DNA of 64,000 nt, from assembly GCF_002797495.1 (NCBI RefSeq), contig NZ_PGEZ01000001.1, forward strand, positions 2,542,001 to 2,606,000. Reading direction: 5' to 3'. Of the stretch, positions 51,990 to 61,967 are shown piece after piece. This DNA is from Mumia flava. GTDB taxonomy: Bacteria > Actinomycetota > Actinomycetes > Propionibacteriales > Nocardioidaceae. The notes under the pieces are model-generated. The model had not been told where the DNA came from. It ran no database searches and worked only from the letters and a program-made list of their open reading frames with translations. The first letter of the stretch is position 1; each line of letters opens with the position of its first letter. Made by a program: the position numbers and the translations under genes.

Positions 51990-54900
51990 ATGCTGCGACG
52001 ACTGAGCAGTCTCGCTGCGGCAGCCGCCGTCGGGCTCGGATCGCTGACCGCGATCTCCGCCGCGCCCGCCCGTGCCGCCGACCTCCCGGTCGCCGACGTC
52101 CTCGACGTCGACTTCCGCGACGGCACCACCACCGACACCGCACGAGGCGTCGAGCCCGACGTCCACGGAGAGCCGACCGCCACCGCCGACCTCACCATCG
52201 GCCGTCCGGCGTGGGCGTTCGACGGCACCGACGACGCCCTCGCCTACGACCTGTCCGACCAGTACGAGTCGCTGTCCGGCGCGATGACGCTGGAGTGCTC
52301 GTTCCGCTTCGACGACCAGCGGACCCCGTCGAGCCCGGAGGGCGACGCCTGCTCCAACAAGGAGGGCGGCGGCTTCGGGACCGTGATGAGCGGCACCGAC
52401 ATCGTGTTCATGATCCACGTCGGCGGGGGCTACAAGTCCGTCCGCGTCCAGGCGGAGACCGGCCGCTGGTACCACACGGCAGCCGTGTGGGACGGGAGCA
52501 CGGTCACGCTGTACGTCGACGGCGAGCAGGCGGCGCAGACGCCGGCCACCGGCGCGTTCAAGCCCGCGGGCGGCAGCGCGACGTCGCTGTTCCTCGGCGC
52601 CGACAGCAACGGCTCCAACCAGCCCAGCTTCTACGGCCAGGCGACCCTGCGGACCGCACGGATCTACAGCGACGCGCTCGACGCCACGCAGGCCGCCGCG
52701 CTCGCCGAGTCCGACCAGGCCGCGCCGACCGCGCCCAGCGCCGACATCGTCGACGTCGACTTCGCCGACGGCACGCCGACCGACCACGCGCAGGGTCTGC
52801 CGGCCGAGACGTGGGGCGAGCCGGTGATCTCCGAGCACACCCCGCTCGGCAAGCAGGTCGCCGCGTTCGACGGCTCCTCGGCCTTCACGTACCCGATGGA
52901 CGGCCAGTACGACAAGCTGCAGGGCGGCTTCTCGGTGGAGTGCGTGTTCAAGTACGACGACGACCTGCCGCCGAGCGGCGAGACCCGCGGCAACCTCTGC
53001 GCCAACAAGGAGGCGGGCGGCTTCTCCATCACGCTGTACGGCGACCGGCTGTCGTTCAACCCCAACATCGGCGGCACCTACCGCAACACCAACACGCAGG
53101 TCACCGACGGCCGCTGGTACCACGCGGTCGGCACCTGGGACGGCAGCACCGCCACGCTGTACCTCGACGGCGTGCCGGTCGCGCAGTCGGCGACGACGGG
53201 GTCGTTGACCCTGCCCAGCGACGGTGCCCACTTCTTCGCCGTCGGCGCCGACAGCGCCCGCAACCGCCCCCAGTTCTACGCTCCCGCGACGATCAGCACC
53301 GCCCGGATCTTCGGCCACGCTCTGACGCCGAGCGAGGTGCTCGCGCTGGGGCGCGAAGCGATCGGCCAGCACCGCAGCGCCCGTCCGGTCGAGCTCACCT
53401 CGTCGGTCCCGGCCGCGGGCGAGCGCCTCCGTCGCGCAGTCACGTTCCAGGCGGCCTTCGAGAACGGCGAGGCGCTGAGCCGCGACGTCACGTACACCCT
53501 CGACGACGAGCCGATCGAGCCCGGTGAGCGGATCGGCGCCGGCCTGGCGTCGGGCGACCACCTGATCGCGATCACCGGTACGGACGTCTTCGGGGCTCCG
53601 GTCGACATCGAGATCCCGTTCACGTCGGGCAACATCCCGTCCGGTGGCGGGACGGAGACCGGCCAGGGCGAGGGGACGGTGACGCTGTCGGCGATCGCGA
53701 CGAACCCGAGCGGTGGCGACGTCACGACGACGTTCACCTCGGCCGACGTGGTGGTCGCGGACTCCGGCACGCAGGGCGTGGTCGATGACCTGCCGACCAC
53801 GCTGGACTTCGCCGCCGACGACCCGACGGCGATCACCGAGCCGCTCCAGCCGGACGACGCGTACCTCGACAGCCCCACCACCAACGCGCTGCCGTTCCAG
53901 CGGTTCGACGTCCCGGTCTCCGCGGGCAGGGGCCAGCGCATCGTGTGGACCGGCGCGCTCGACCCGAGCCGCAGCGCGGTGCTGCGGCTGTGGGACGGCG
54001 AGCAGTGGGAGGAGATGGGCGACATCCGCGGCAGCGCCGACGCCGACGTCTCGCTCAGCGCCGACGTGTCGCCGCGGCACGTCCACGAGGGGGTCGTGCC
54101 GGTGATGGTGACCGGTGAGGACCCGTTCGCCGACGACCTCCTCAACGAGGTGCGCGACGCGTTCGAGGACCCGGCCGACTACGACTTCTCGATCGCACAC
54201 CTGACCGACACGCAGTACCTCTCCGAGGGCGCCGTCGAGCAGGAGACGCCGACCGAGCGGGCACTGTGGCAGCGGGCGTACACCGACACCACGCAGTGGA
54301 TCGCGGACCACGCCGCCGAGCGCAAGATCGCGTTCGCCGCGCACACCGGCGACGTGATCGAGAACTACCACAACGCACCGGCCTCCGACGCGTACAAGGC
54401 CAACGCGCGGCTGGAGTACGAGGTGGCGTCGGCTGCCCAGAAGATCGTCGACGACGCCGGGGTGGTGAACGCGGTGATCCCGGGCAACCACGACAACCTG
54501 TACGGCGTCGACACCGGCCCGGAGGCGATGTACAACGACTACTTCGGGCCCGAGCGGTACGAGGCGCTGGCGCAGACGCCGACCTGGCAGGCGGCGCAGG
54601 CGGAGTTCCACCCGTGGCAGCCGGGCGACGCCAGCAACGGCTACACGCTCTTCAGCGCAGGCGGTCTCGACTTCATCGCGCTGCAGCTCGCGTTCGGCGT
54701 GACCGTCGAGGAGACGGTGTGGGCCGACGAGGTGCTCGAGCAGTACGCCGACCGCAACGCGATCATGCTGACCCACGCGTACACGACACCGAGCGTCAAC
54801 CCCGACGGGCGCGGCGCGGGCTGGTCGTACGACGGCAAGCGGGTCTTCGACCAGGTTGTGAAGAAGAACGAGAACGTGTTCCTGGTGCTGTCGGGCCACG

Positions 54901-56249
54901 AGCACGGCGTCGACATCGAGGTGCGGCGCAACGTCGGCACCCGCGGCAACCACGTCGTCGACCTGCTGGCGGACTACCAGTTCTACGAGGTGACGGCCGA
55001 GGAGCTCGGGCTCACCGAGGTCGGCGGGTACGCGCCGGACGCCGGGCTGCGGTTCGGGTCGAGCTTCTTCCGGATGCTGCAGTTCGACGTCGACGCCGGC
55101 GAGATGGCGGTCGACACGTTCTCGCCGCTGCTGGAGAACTTCGGGGCCACCGAGTACGACGACCGGCTCCGCTACGACGGCACCGAGGACGACACGCGGC
55201 TGCCGGTGCAGCTGGAGACACGGCGCACAAGCTTCTCCACCAACGGCCTCGTCGTCGTCGACCCGACCGACGAGGTGATCGGCACCGCGACCGCACGGTC
55301 GGGCTGGCCGGCGTCGGTGACGTGGAGCGGGCTGGAGGCCGGCACCACGTACGCGTGGTACGCCACCAGCGCCGACGCCACGTCGGGTGAGGAGCTGGAG
55401 GCCGGCGAGGTCGGTCAGATCGCGATGTTCACGGCATCGAACGCCGGCACCGACACCACGCCGCCCGAGATCGTCGTCCCGGAGGACACCACGGTCGAGC
55501 TCGGCGACGAGTTCGATCCGCTGGCCGGTGTCACCGCTACGGACGCGGTCGACGGCGACGTCCTCGCGTCGGTCGTGGTCGTCGGCAGCGTGGACACGAC
55601 GAAGCCCGGCAGCTACGCCCTCTCGTACACCGCTACCGACGCCAACGGCAACCAGGCGATCGCCTCGCGCGTCGTCGAGGTCGCACAGGCCCCGGCACCG
55701 GTCAACGTGAGGCGTCCGAGGATCACCGGACGTGCGGTGGTCGGCGGCGACCTGGCGGTCGATGCCGGCGAGTGGCGCAACGTCGACGCCGCCGAGCTGA
55801 CGGTGCGGTGGCTGCGCGACGGTCGGACCATCCCGGGTGCGAAGGGCGCGGCCTACCGGCCGGTCGCCGCCGACGCCGGGACGCGGATCTCGGCCCGGGT
55901 GGCCGCGAAGGTGCCCGGACGGTCGGCGGTCTCGGCCACCTCGCGGGCGGTGCGGATCGCGAAGATCGCGTCCCGCACCAGCGTGCGCGTCGCGCCGAAG
56001 CAGCTCGGTGCGCGTCAGCGGGCCCGCGCGATCGTCACGGTACGGGCGCCACGGATGCGGGCGACCGGAACGGTCCGGGTCGCGGTCGACGGACGTGTCG
56101 TGCGCACGGCGCGGCTCGACCGTCGCGGGAAGGCGGTCGTCACGCTGCCGCGTCAGCGGCCGGGCCGTCACCGCGTGGTTGTGACCTACCGCGGGTCCGA
56201 CGCGCTGACGGCGTCGCGGGGCGTCGCGCGGGTGGTGGTGCGCCGCTGA
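51990..56249 (+). CDS. Secreted LamG-LamG-metallophosphatase multidomain protein
   Basis: The 1419-residue exported protein has a Sec signal (about 1-31, ending APARAA). Two LamG/concanavalin-like domains follow (about 35-235 and 250-455), each with a GRWYH...WDGSTVTLYVDG-type core. A linker region (455-725) leads to a calcineurin-like metallophosphatase domain (about 730-1060) with AHLTDTQYL, HTGDVIENYHN, PGNHDNLYG and SGHEHGVDI, a complete dimetal site. Beyond it are a DUF5011/HYR-like domain (about 1155-1240) and Ig-like or cell-surface repeats to the end. No LPXTG or membrane anchor is present. It probably hydrolyses a phosphate ester on the cell surface or a polysaccharide-bound substrate. 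GGAG lies 8-10 bases before the ATG. Confidence 0.87.
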   Translation: MLRRLSSLAAAAAVGLGSLTAISAAPARAADLPVADVLDVDFRDGTTTDTARGVEPDVHGEPTATADLTIGRPAWAFDGTDDALAYDLSDQYESLSGAMTLECSFRFDDQRTPSSPEGDACSNKEGGGFGTVMSGTDIVFMIHVGGGYKSVRVQAETGRWYHTAAVWDGSTVTLYVDGEQAAQTPATGAFKPAGGSATSLFLGADSNGSNQPSFYGQATLRTARIYSDALDATQAAALAESDQAAPTAPSADIVDVDFADGTPTDHAQGLPAETWGEPVISEHTPLGKQVAAFDGSSAFTYPMDGQYDKLQGGFSVECVFKYDDDLPPSGETRGNLCANKEAGGFSITLYGDRLSFNPNIGGTYRNTNTQVTDGRWYHAVGTWDGSTATLYLDGVPVAQSATTGSLTLPSDGAHFFAVGADSARNRPQFYAPATISTARIFGHALTPSEVLALGREAIGQHRSARPVELTSSVPAAGERLRRAVTFQAAFENGEALSRDVTYTLDDEPIEPGERIGAGLASGDHLIAITGTDVFGAPVDIEIPFTSGNIPSGGGTETGQGEGTVTLSAIATNPSGGDVTTTFTSADVVVADSGTQGVVDDLPTTLDFAADDPTAITEPLQPDDAYLDSPTTNALPFQRFDVPVSAGRGQRIVWTGALDPSRSAVLRLWDGEQWEEMGDIRGSADADVSLSADVSPRHVHEGVVPVMVTGEDPFADDLLNEVRDAFEDPADYDFSIAHLTDTQYLSEGAVEQETPTERALWQRAYTDTTQWIADHAAERKIAFAAHTGDVIENYHNAPASDAYKANARLEYEVASAAQKIVDDAGVVNAVIPGNHDNLYGVDTGPEAMYNDYFGPERYEALAQTPTWQAAQAEFHPWQPGDASNGYTLFSAGGLDFIALQLAFGVTVEETVWADEVLEQYADRNAIMLTHAYTTPSVNPDGRGAGWSYDGKRVFDQVVKKNENVFLVLSGHEHGVDIEVRRNVGTRGNHVVDLLADYQFYEVTAEELGLTEVGGYAPDAGLRFGSSFFRMLQFDVDAGEMAVDTFSPLLENFGATEYDDRLRYDGTEDDTRLPVQLETRRTSFSTNGLVVVDPTDEVIGTATARSGWPASVTWSGLEAGTTYAWYATSADATSGEELEAGEVGQIAMFTASNAGTDTTPPEIVVPEDTTVELGDEFDPLAGVTATDAVDGDVLASVVVVGSVDTTKPGSYALSYTATDANGNQAIASRVVEVAQAPAPVNVRRPRITGRAVVGGDLAVDAGEWRNVDAAELTVRWLRDGRTIPGAKGAAYRPVAADAGTRISARVAAKVPGRSAVSATSRAVRIAKIASRTSVRVAPKQLGARQRARAIVTVRAPRMRATGTVRVAVDGRVVRTARLDRRGKAVVTLPRQRPGRHRVVVTYRGSDALTASRGVARVVVRR

Positions 56250-56271
56250 GGGGTGACCTGGACCTGACGAC

Positions 56272-56305
56272 CCGGTGGGGCGGCGCTGATGTGCCGCCCC
56301 ACCGG
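56272..56305 (+). terminator. Strong hairpin after the LamG/metallophosphatase gene
   Basis: CCGGTGGGGCGGC (56272-56284) and GCCGCCCCACCGG (56293-56305) form a perfect 13-bp stem with an 8-base loop, 23 bases after the stop codon. Confidence 0.75.
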
Positions 56306-56371
56306 CGCATCCGGTCACGATCCGTACCGTTAGGGTGCGGCGTGGCCGCCCCCATGCCCGAGGAGTCGTTC

Positions 56372-57289
56372 GTGAGAACCGTCCGCCCTGTCGCCCTCAC
56401 AGCAGCGGCAGCCCTGTGCTTCGTCGCCGCCTGCTCCCCGAGCTCCGAGTCCGACGCGCCGTCCCAGGCGGCGCCGGCCGACCCTGCCGAGCAGTGGATG
56501 GTCGCGGTGGTCGCGGGAGATCCGGAGGAGGCGCGAGGCGGGCCTCTGGCGGCCCGGAGCGCGTCGGCTCTGGTCCGCTTCGATCCCGAGTCGGGCGAGT
56601 CGGCCATCCGTCGGATGCCGCGCGACACCGACGCCACCAAGATCGCCCTCGGGGCGACCCGGATCTCTGCGGACAGACGTGCCCTCATCTCGAACGAGTC
56701 GGGAGAGATCACCCGCGACGATCTCCCGCCCACCCTCGTGATCGAGGACGCGATGACGGGGGAGCAGATCGGCCCGGTCCACCGATTCCCGCCGCGGATG
56801 GCGAAGGGTGAGACCCGCATGGTCGCGTTCGATCAGCGCGACGCCGACCTCGTGCACGTGCTGGACTTCGAGGACTACGTGCAGGCCTGGCGTTACGACG
56901 TGTCGACCGAGACGCCCACGAAGGGCAAGGGCTACGTCTTCGAGGCGGGGACCACCGCAACGGTCGACGTGGGGACGGGAGAGCTCTACGTGCGGCGGGA
57001 GGACGAGCCGAACCGGAACCCGCGTCACCTCGCACCGGGCATGACCCGGCCGTCGAAGGACGAGGTCGAGGCGCTCGCGGCCGCCGACATCACCTCGCAG
57101 CTCGTCGGCGTCGTCGGGGACGAGCTGTGGACGTTCGACGCGACGACGGCCGACGGGTCGACGACCCTCGAGGTCCGGCACGGTCCGGCGGGACAGGACG
57201 TCACGCCCGACGAGTGGGAGACCGTCGAGATCGACCTCGGCGCCTGGAAGGATCCGACGATCACGTGGGCCCTGCCGCCTTCGGCCTGA
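56372..57289 (+). CDS. Putative lipoprotein, beta-propeller-like
   Basis: The predicted 305-residue protein has a lipoprotein signal (RTVRPVALTAAAALCFVAAC) with the lipobox cysteine followed by SPSSES. The mature part has repeated strand patterns (ALVRFDPESGESAIRRM, LVIEDAMTGEQIGPVH, LVHVLDFEDYVQAWRYD, GELYVRREDEPN) that suggest a propeller, but no known family is recognised. GAGGAG lies 6 bases before the GTG at 56372. A TAGGGT hexamer at 56331-56336 would instead allow a leaderless start at GTG 56342. It converges with the helicase gene, 6 bases between stops. Confidence 0.7.
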   Translation: MRTVRPVALTAAAALCFVAACSPSSESDAPSQAAPADPAEQWMVAVVAGDPEEARGGPLAARSASALVRFDPESGESAIRRMPRDTDATKIALGATRISADRRALISNESGEITRDDLPPTLVIEDAMTGEQIGPVHRFPPRMAKGETRMVAFDQRDADLVHVLDFEDYVQAWRYDVSTETPTKGKGYVFEAGTTATVDVGTGELYVRREDEPNRNPRHLAPGMTRPSKDEVEALAAADITSQLVGVVGDELWTFDATTADGSTTLEVRHGPAGQDVTPDEWETVEIDLGAWKDPTITWALPPSA

Positions 57290-57295
57290 CAGCCC

Positions 57296-59962
57296 TCAGC
57301 CCGTCATCGGTCGCACGTCGGTGATCTGCACGACCGCCTCGCCGGCCTCGTCGGACGCGTCCAGGTGGACGGTCGCGAAGATGCACCAGTCGTGGTCGCC
57401 CTCGGGGTCGTCGAGGATCTGGCGGACGTGCCAGAGGCGGGGTCGGGGGTCTCGATCGCTCGCTTCGCTCGCGCCTCGACCATCGGGGGTGGAGCCGTCG
57501 CTCGCGCCTCGACCATCGGGGGTGGAGTCGTCGCTCGCGCCTCGACCATCGGGGGTGGAGCCCGGGTCGGTGTCGACCACGAGCATCGCGGGACCGCGGG
57601 CGTCGGAGCCGGTGCCGAGGCTGTCGTACTCCGCGAAGTAGTCCTCGATCGCCTCCCTCCACACCTCGGCGGTCCAGCCTGCGGCGCCGTCCATCTCGCC
57701 CAGGTCGATCCAGCGGCGCAGCGCCATCTGCTCGACCCGCCGGAACAGCGCGTTGCGGACGAGCACCCGGAACGCCCGCTCGTTGGCCGTCACCGGAGGC
57801 GGTGCCGCGTCGGCCGCGTCGTGGTGCGCGATCACCACGTCGACCTCGCCGCCCTCGCCGGCCGCGAGCGCCTCCCACTCGTCGAGCAGGCTGGAGTCGG
57901 TCTGCCGCACGACCTCCCCGAGCCAGTCGGTGATGTCGTCGATCTCGTCGGTGGCGTAGGAGTCGGGGACGGAGTGGCGCAGCGTGCGGTACACGTCGGA
58001 CAGGTAGCGCAGCACGAGCCCCTCGGAGCGCGCGAGCTGGTAGAGGCTCACGTACTCCCCGAAGGTCATCGACTTCTCCCACATCTCGCGGGCGACCGAC
58101 TTCGGCTTCAGCTCGTGGTCGGCGACCCACGGATGACCCCCGCGGTACGCGTCGTACGCCACCTCGAGCAGGTCGCGCAGGGGCTGCGGGTGCTCGATCT
58201 CCTCGAGCAGCTCCATCCGCTCCTCGTACTCCAGCCCTTCCGCCTTCATCTCCGCGACCGCCTCGCCGCGGGCGGCGTGCCGCTGGGCGTTGATGATCGG
58301 GCGCGGGTTCTCGAGGATCGCCTCGAAGATCGAGACCACGTCCAGCGCGTACGTGTCCGACTCGCGGTCGAGCACCTCCAGCGCCGCGACCGCGAAGGGC
58401 GCGAGCGGCTGGTTGAGCGCGAAGTCCTCCTGGAGGTCGACGGTCAGCCGGACCGTACGGCCGTCCGCGTCGGGACCGGACAGCTCCTCGATCACGCCGC
58501 CCTCGACGAGCGTGTCGAAGATCGACTCGGCGTCGCCGAGCATCCGCTCCTGCTCGGACTCGGGCGCGTGGCTGTCGGTGACGATGGACCGTACGGCGGC
58601 CCGCGCGTCGCCGCGTCGTGCGACGAGGTTGAGCACCATCGAGTGGCTGACGCGCATCCGCGACAGCAGCGCCTCGGGCTGCCCGGTGGTGAGCTTGTCG
58701 TGGGTGCGGTCGGAGTAGTTGACGAACCCCTCGGGCGGCTTCTTGCGCTGGATCTTGCGCAGCTTCTTCGGGTCGTCGCCGGCCTTGCGGACCATCTTGG
58801 CGTTCTCGACCTCGTGCTCGGGCGCCTGCACGACCACGCGCCCGACGGTGTCGTACCCCGCCCGGCCGGCTCGCCCGGCGATCTGCTGGAACTCGCGCAC
58901 GTGCAGGTGCCGCTGGCGCGTCCCGTCGTACTTCGACAACCCCGAGAACAGGACCGTACGGATCGGCACGTTGATCCCGACGCCGAGCGTGTCCGTGCCG
59001 CAGACGACCTTGAGCAGGCCCTTCTGGGTGAGCCGCTCGACCAGGCGGCGATAGCGCGGGAGCATCCCCGCGTGGTGCACCCCGACACCCATCCGTACGA
59101 GCCGCGACAGCGTCTTGCCGAACCCGGTGGAGAACCGGAAGTCACCCAGCTCCTCGGCGATCTGGGCCTTCTCGGTCTTGGACGTCATGTTGATGCTCGA
59201 CAGGGCCTGCGCCCGCTCGATCGCCGCGGCCTGGCTGAAGTGCACGATGTAGACGGGCGCCTGCCCGGTCGCGAGCAGCTCCTCGACGGTCTCGTGCACC
59301 GGCGACGTCACATACTCGTGGACAAGGGGCACCGGCCGCTCCGTGCTCGCGACGAGCGTCGTCTCGCGGCCGGTACGGCGGGTCAGGTCGGTCTCGAACC
59401 GCGCCGTGTCGCCGAGCGTCGCCGACATCAGCAGGAACTGCGCGTGCGGCAGCTCGAGCAGCGGCACCTCCCAGGCCCAGCCGCGGTCCGGCTCGGAGTA
59501 GAAGTGGAACTCGTCCATCACGACCAGCCCGACCTCGGCGTCCGACCCCTCGCGCAGTGCCTTGTTGGCGAGGATCTCCGCGGTCGCCGCGATGATGGGC
59601 GCGTCGCCGTTGACCGTCGCGTCGCCGGTCATCATCCCGACGTTCTCGGGGCCGAACTGGTCGACGAGCGCGAAGAACTTCTCCGAGACCAGCGCCTTGA
59701 TCGGGGCCGTGTAGTAGCTGCGCTCCCCGCGGGCCAGCGCCGCGAACTGCGCCCCGGACGCGACCAGGCTCTTGCCCGAGCCGGTCGGCGTCGCGAGGAT
59801 CACGTTCGAGCCGGCCACGAGCTCGAGCAGCGCGTCCTCCTGCGCGGGGTAGAGCGACAGGCCCTCGCCCTCGGCCCACGTGATGAACGCGTCGAGGACC
59901 ACGTCGGCGTCGTCGGACTCCTCGGCGGCAGGAAGGTGGTCGACGAGGCGCATGGCGTCCAT
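57296..59962 (-). CDS. DEAD/DEAH-box RNA helicase with DUF3516 C-terminus
   Basis: The 888-residue SF2 helicase has motif I ATPTGSGKS (57-65), motif II Asp150-Glu-Phe-His, LLMSATLGD (III), and in the second RecA domain VCGTDTLGVGINVP and QQIAGRAGRAGYD (VI). The C-terminal half matches the DUF3516 type of actinobacterial helicases, probably acting on structured RNA. Residues about 800-833 are three copies of an 11-residue unit around STPDGRGASD. At DNA level these are 33-bp tandem units joined to a copy of an interspersed repeat, so the insert is recent and in frame. It lies upstream of the conserved end PRLWHVRQILDDPEGDHDW. Confidence 0.9.
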   Translation of the reverse strand: MDAMRLVDHLPAAEESDDADVVLDAFITWAEGEGLSLYPAQEDALLELVAGSNVILATPTGSGKSLVASGAQFAALARGERSYYTAPIKALVSEKFFALVDQFGPENVGMMTGDATVNGDAPIIAATAEILANKALREGSDAEVGLVVMDEFHFYSEPDRGWAWEVPLLELPHAQFLLMSATLGDTARFETDLTRRTGRETTLVASTERPVPLVHEYVTSPVHETVEELLATGQAPVYIVHFSQAAAIERAQALSSINMTSKTEKAQIAEELGDFRFSTGFGKTLSRLVRMGVGVHHAGMLPRYRRLVERLTQKGLLKVVCGTDTLGVGINVPIRTVLFSGLSKYDGTRQRHLHVREFQQIAGRAGRAGYDTVGRVVVQAPEHEVENAKMVRKAGDDPKKLRKIQRKKPPEGFVNYSDRTHDKLTTGQPEALLSRMRVSHSMVLNLVARRGDARAAVRSIVTDSHAPESEQERMLGDAESIFDTLVEGGVIEELSGPDADGRTVRLTVDLQEDFALNQPLAPFAVAALEVLDRESDTYALDVVSIFEAILENPRPIINAQRHAARGEAVAEMKAEGLEYEERMELLEEIEHPQPLRDLLEVAYDAYRGGHPWVADHELKPKSVAREMWEKSMTFGEYVSLYQLARSEGLVLRYLSDVYRTLRHSVPDSYATDEIDDITDWLGEVVRQTDSSLLDEWEALAAGEGGEVDVVIAHHDAADAAPPPVTANERAFRVLVRNALFRRVEQMALRRWIDLGEMDGAAGWTAEVWREAIEDYFAEYDSLGTGSDARGPAMLVVDTDPGSTPDGRGASDDSTPDGRGASDGSTPDGRGASEASDRDPRPRLWHVRQILDDPEGDHDWCIFATVHLDASDEAGEAVVQITDVRPMTG
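57448..57563. repeat. Interspersed repeat copy 2 with three 33-bp tandem units inside the helicase gene
   Basis: 57448-57482 is the reverse complement of the 35-bp element at 28699-28733 (34 of 35 positions). Its distal part is amplified as 33-bp units starting at 57465, 57498 and 57531 (TCGCTCGCGCCTCGACCATC...). The unit is a multiple of three and keeps the helicase frame open. Confidence 0.9.
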
Positions 59963-59998
59963 CTTTCCATCCGCACCCGAGGCGGCCGTACGACCGGG

Positions 59999-61966
59999 TC
60001 AGCGAGGAAGGACGCGGATCCGGTCGGTGGCGACGCTGCGCTTGAGGTTGCGGTTGCCCTCGTACACGACCTTCGCGGTGCGCCCGCCGGGCCGCTTGTT
60101 CACGCGGACCTTCAGCGTCCGGCGACCGTGGTGGTAGCCCTTCAGCGCTCGCGTCTTCACGGTGGTGCTGCCGATCTTGAGCCGCAGCGTCCCTGTCGGG
60201 GAGCCGCCCGGGGCGCTGACCCGGATCGCGTACGTGACCTTGCGCCCCCGCTCCACCCGCGTGGGGCTCACGCTCAGCCGGGCGTACGAGGTGGCCTTGC
60301 GGACGTCCACCGCGATGGCGCTGCTCTTGGACGTGACCCAGTCGCTGCCCGACTTCGGGGAGTAGACGGCCTTCAGGTTGTGCCGGCCCGCAGCGAGGCC
60401 GGACGGCAGGCGGTACGTGGCGTTGCCGTTCGCGTTCAGCTTGATCCCGGTGGCGACGATCCGCTTGCCGTCGAGCACGTTGGCGGTGCCGGTGGGCGTC
60501 TCGTCGTTGTCGACCGGACGCACCTTGATCGACAGCGACACCGGGGCGCGGGTGCCGTAGATCTGTCCGGTCGCCGAGCGGCTCACGGTGGTCCGGGTCG
60601 CGTTGCCGCAGAGGTCGCTGGAGTCGAGGAACCGGTCGGGTCGACCGTTCACGCACTCGCGCCCGAGCGGGGTGATCGGCGAGATCGCGGTGAAGTCGCG
60701 CGGCAGCAGGGTGAAGCCCTGCCAGTGCACCGGCATCGGGCTCTGGTCCTCGTCGCGCACGACGTGGTGGAAGCCGACGTTGACCCACGCGACCGGGTCC
60801 GTCAGCGACTGGCCGTTGGCGTAGTCGAGGACGCTCTGGTTCGTGCAGGGTGACGTGAGGTTCTCCGACGCGTACTGCTCGCAGGCCCTCGCCTGGCTGA
60901 ACGTCACGGCGTTCTGCGCGGACGGGTCCGCGGCGCTGCCGACCACCTCGCCGTGGACGTCGTTCGCGCCGAACGCGATCTCGTACGACCGGGCGTGTCC
61001 GTCGGCGTTGAGGCTGCCCGGCGCGACGACGCGGAACCAGCGGTAGTCCGGCGCCTGCTTGGTGGCCTCGGTGCTCACCGTGGTCGTGGACGCAGCCAGT
61101 CGCGGACCTGCCGCGCCTGACCCCGCCTGCGCGTAGTCGTACTGCTCGACGGTCTGGTTCGTGGCGCCGTCGAGGCCGAAGTCGACCCGCCAGACGGCGT
61201 TGTGGTGGTGCGACGTCGAGGTGTCGTGCGTGTGGTCGAGTCCGACGTTCCAGCCGAACCGCGCATCGTTGACGAAGTCGATCGGCGACAGGTCACCGGT
61301 CGCGCCGAGCTGCGGGACGATCGAGCCGGTGTCGGTGAAGCGGTACTGGACCTCGTACTCGTACCAGTCGACCTTCGAGATCGTCGACACGACCAGATCG
61401 GTGCCTTGGTCGGTGAAGAGGATCCCGTCCTCGATCGACTGGTTCTCCTGCTCGTGCGAGCGGTAGGCGAGCCCGGTGTCCTGCTCGTTGACGCAGACCG
61501 CGGGGATCGAGCGCTGGACGAACGAGCCGCGCAGGTCGAAGGCCTGCTCGACCGTACGGCGGGTCCCTCCGGGGCACTCGCTCGCCGCCAGCTTCTGCAG
61601 GTGCTGGTTGCCGAACCCGAAGCCGGTGATGTCGTTCCACTGGTTCACGCCGGAGTCGTACGGGACGTTGAGCTGGCTCAGCGCGATCGAGTCCAGGACC
61701 TTGCGGTAGCGCGACTCGTTCGCGCCCTTGAACCAGATCTCCTCGAGGACGAGCCCCTTGTTGGAGTTGATGTTGAAGCACATGGCCCACGCGGAGCCGG
61801 CCTCGAGCGTCTTGCGGATCGCGCCCTTCGACGAGCACGACAGGTCGGGCGTCGCGGCGGACGCGGGCGCGCTGGGCAGCGCGACGAGGAGTCCGGCGGC
61901 GAGGGCGGTCGCGGCGAGGGCCGCGGTCGCGCGGGCGAGGGTACGGAGGAGGGCTCGGGGACTCAT
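59999..61966 (-). CDS. Secreted copper amine oxidase-like catalytic-domain protein with Ig-like tail
   Basis: The 655-residue exported protein has a signal peptide ending near APASAA. Residues about 40-470 resemble the copper amine oxidase catalytic domain. Copper ligands appear to be His253 and His255 (TSHHHNAVWRVDFGLDG) and His401 (GFHHVVRDEDQSPMP), and AVCVNEQDTG matches the family AICLHEED block. The cofactor site is altered: around residues 194-204 it reads STISKVDWYEY. Anchored on the following GSI, Tyr202 aligns with the TPQ tyrosine but the conserved Asn before it is Trp201, with three extra residues; anchored on the preceding ST, the tyrosine position is Val199. About 490-655 are Ig-like domains. 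The protein lacks the usual N2/N3 domains, which seem to be encoded by the gene just upstream. Confidence 0.75.
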   Translation of the reverse strand: MSPRALLRTLARATAALAATALAAGLLVALPSAPASAATPDLSCSSKGAIRKTLEAGSAWAMCFNINSNKGLVLEEIWFKGANESRYRKVLDSIALSQLNVPYDSGVNQWNDITGFGFGNQHLQKLAASECPGGTRRTVEQAFDLRGSFVQRSIPAVCVNEQDTGLAYRSHEQENQSIEDGILFTDQGTDLVVSTISKVDWYEYEVQYRFTDTGSIVPQLGATGDLSPIDFVNDARFGWNVGLDHTHDTSTSHHHNAVWRVDFGLDGATNQTVEQYDYAQAGSGAAGPRLAASTTTVSTEATKQAPDYRWFRVVAPGSLNADGHARSYEIAFGANDVHGEVVGSAADPSAQNAVTFSQARACEQYASENLTSPCTNQSVLDYANGQSLTDPVAWVNVGFHHVVRDEDQSPMPVHWQGFTLLPRDFTAISPITPLGRECVNGRPDRFLDSSDLCGNATRTTVSRSATGQIYGTRAPVSLSIKVRPVDNDETPTGTANVLDGKRIVATGIKLNANGNATYRLPSGLAAGRHNLKAVYSPKSGSDWVTSKSSAIAVDVRKATSYARLSVSPTRVERGRKVTYAIRVSAPGGSPTGTLRLKIGSTTVKTRALKGYHHGRRTLKVRVNKRPGGRTAKVVYEGNRNLKRSVATDRIRVLPR

Positions 61967-61967
61967 C

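Noticed and set aside
59999..61966. A definite loss of the amine oxidase cofactor tyrosine
   Set aside because: An alignment anchored on the following GSI places Tyr202 at the cofactor position with no gap after it, so outright loss is not supported. I report only an altered site.
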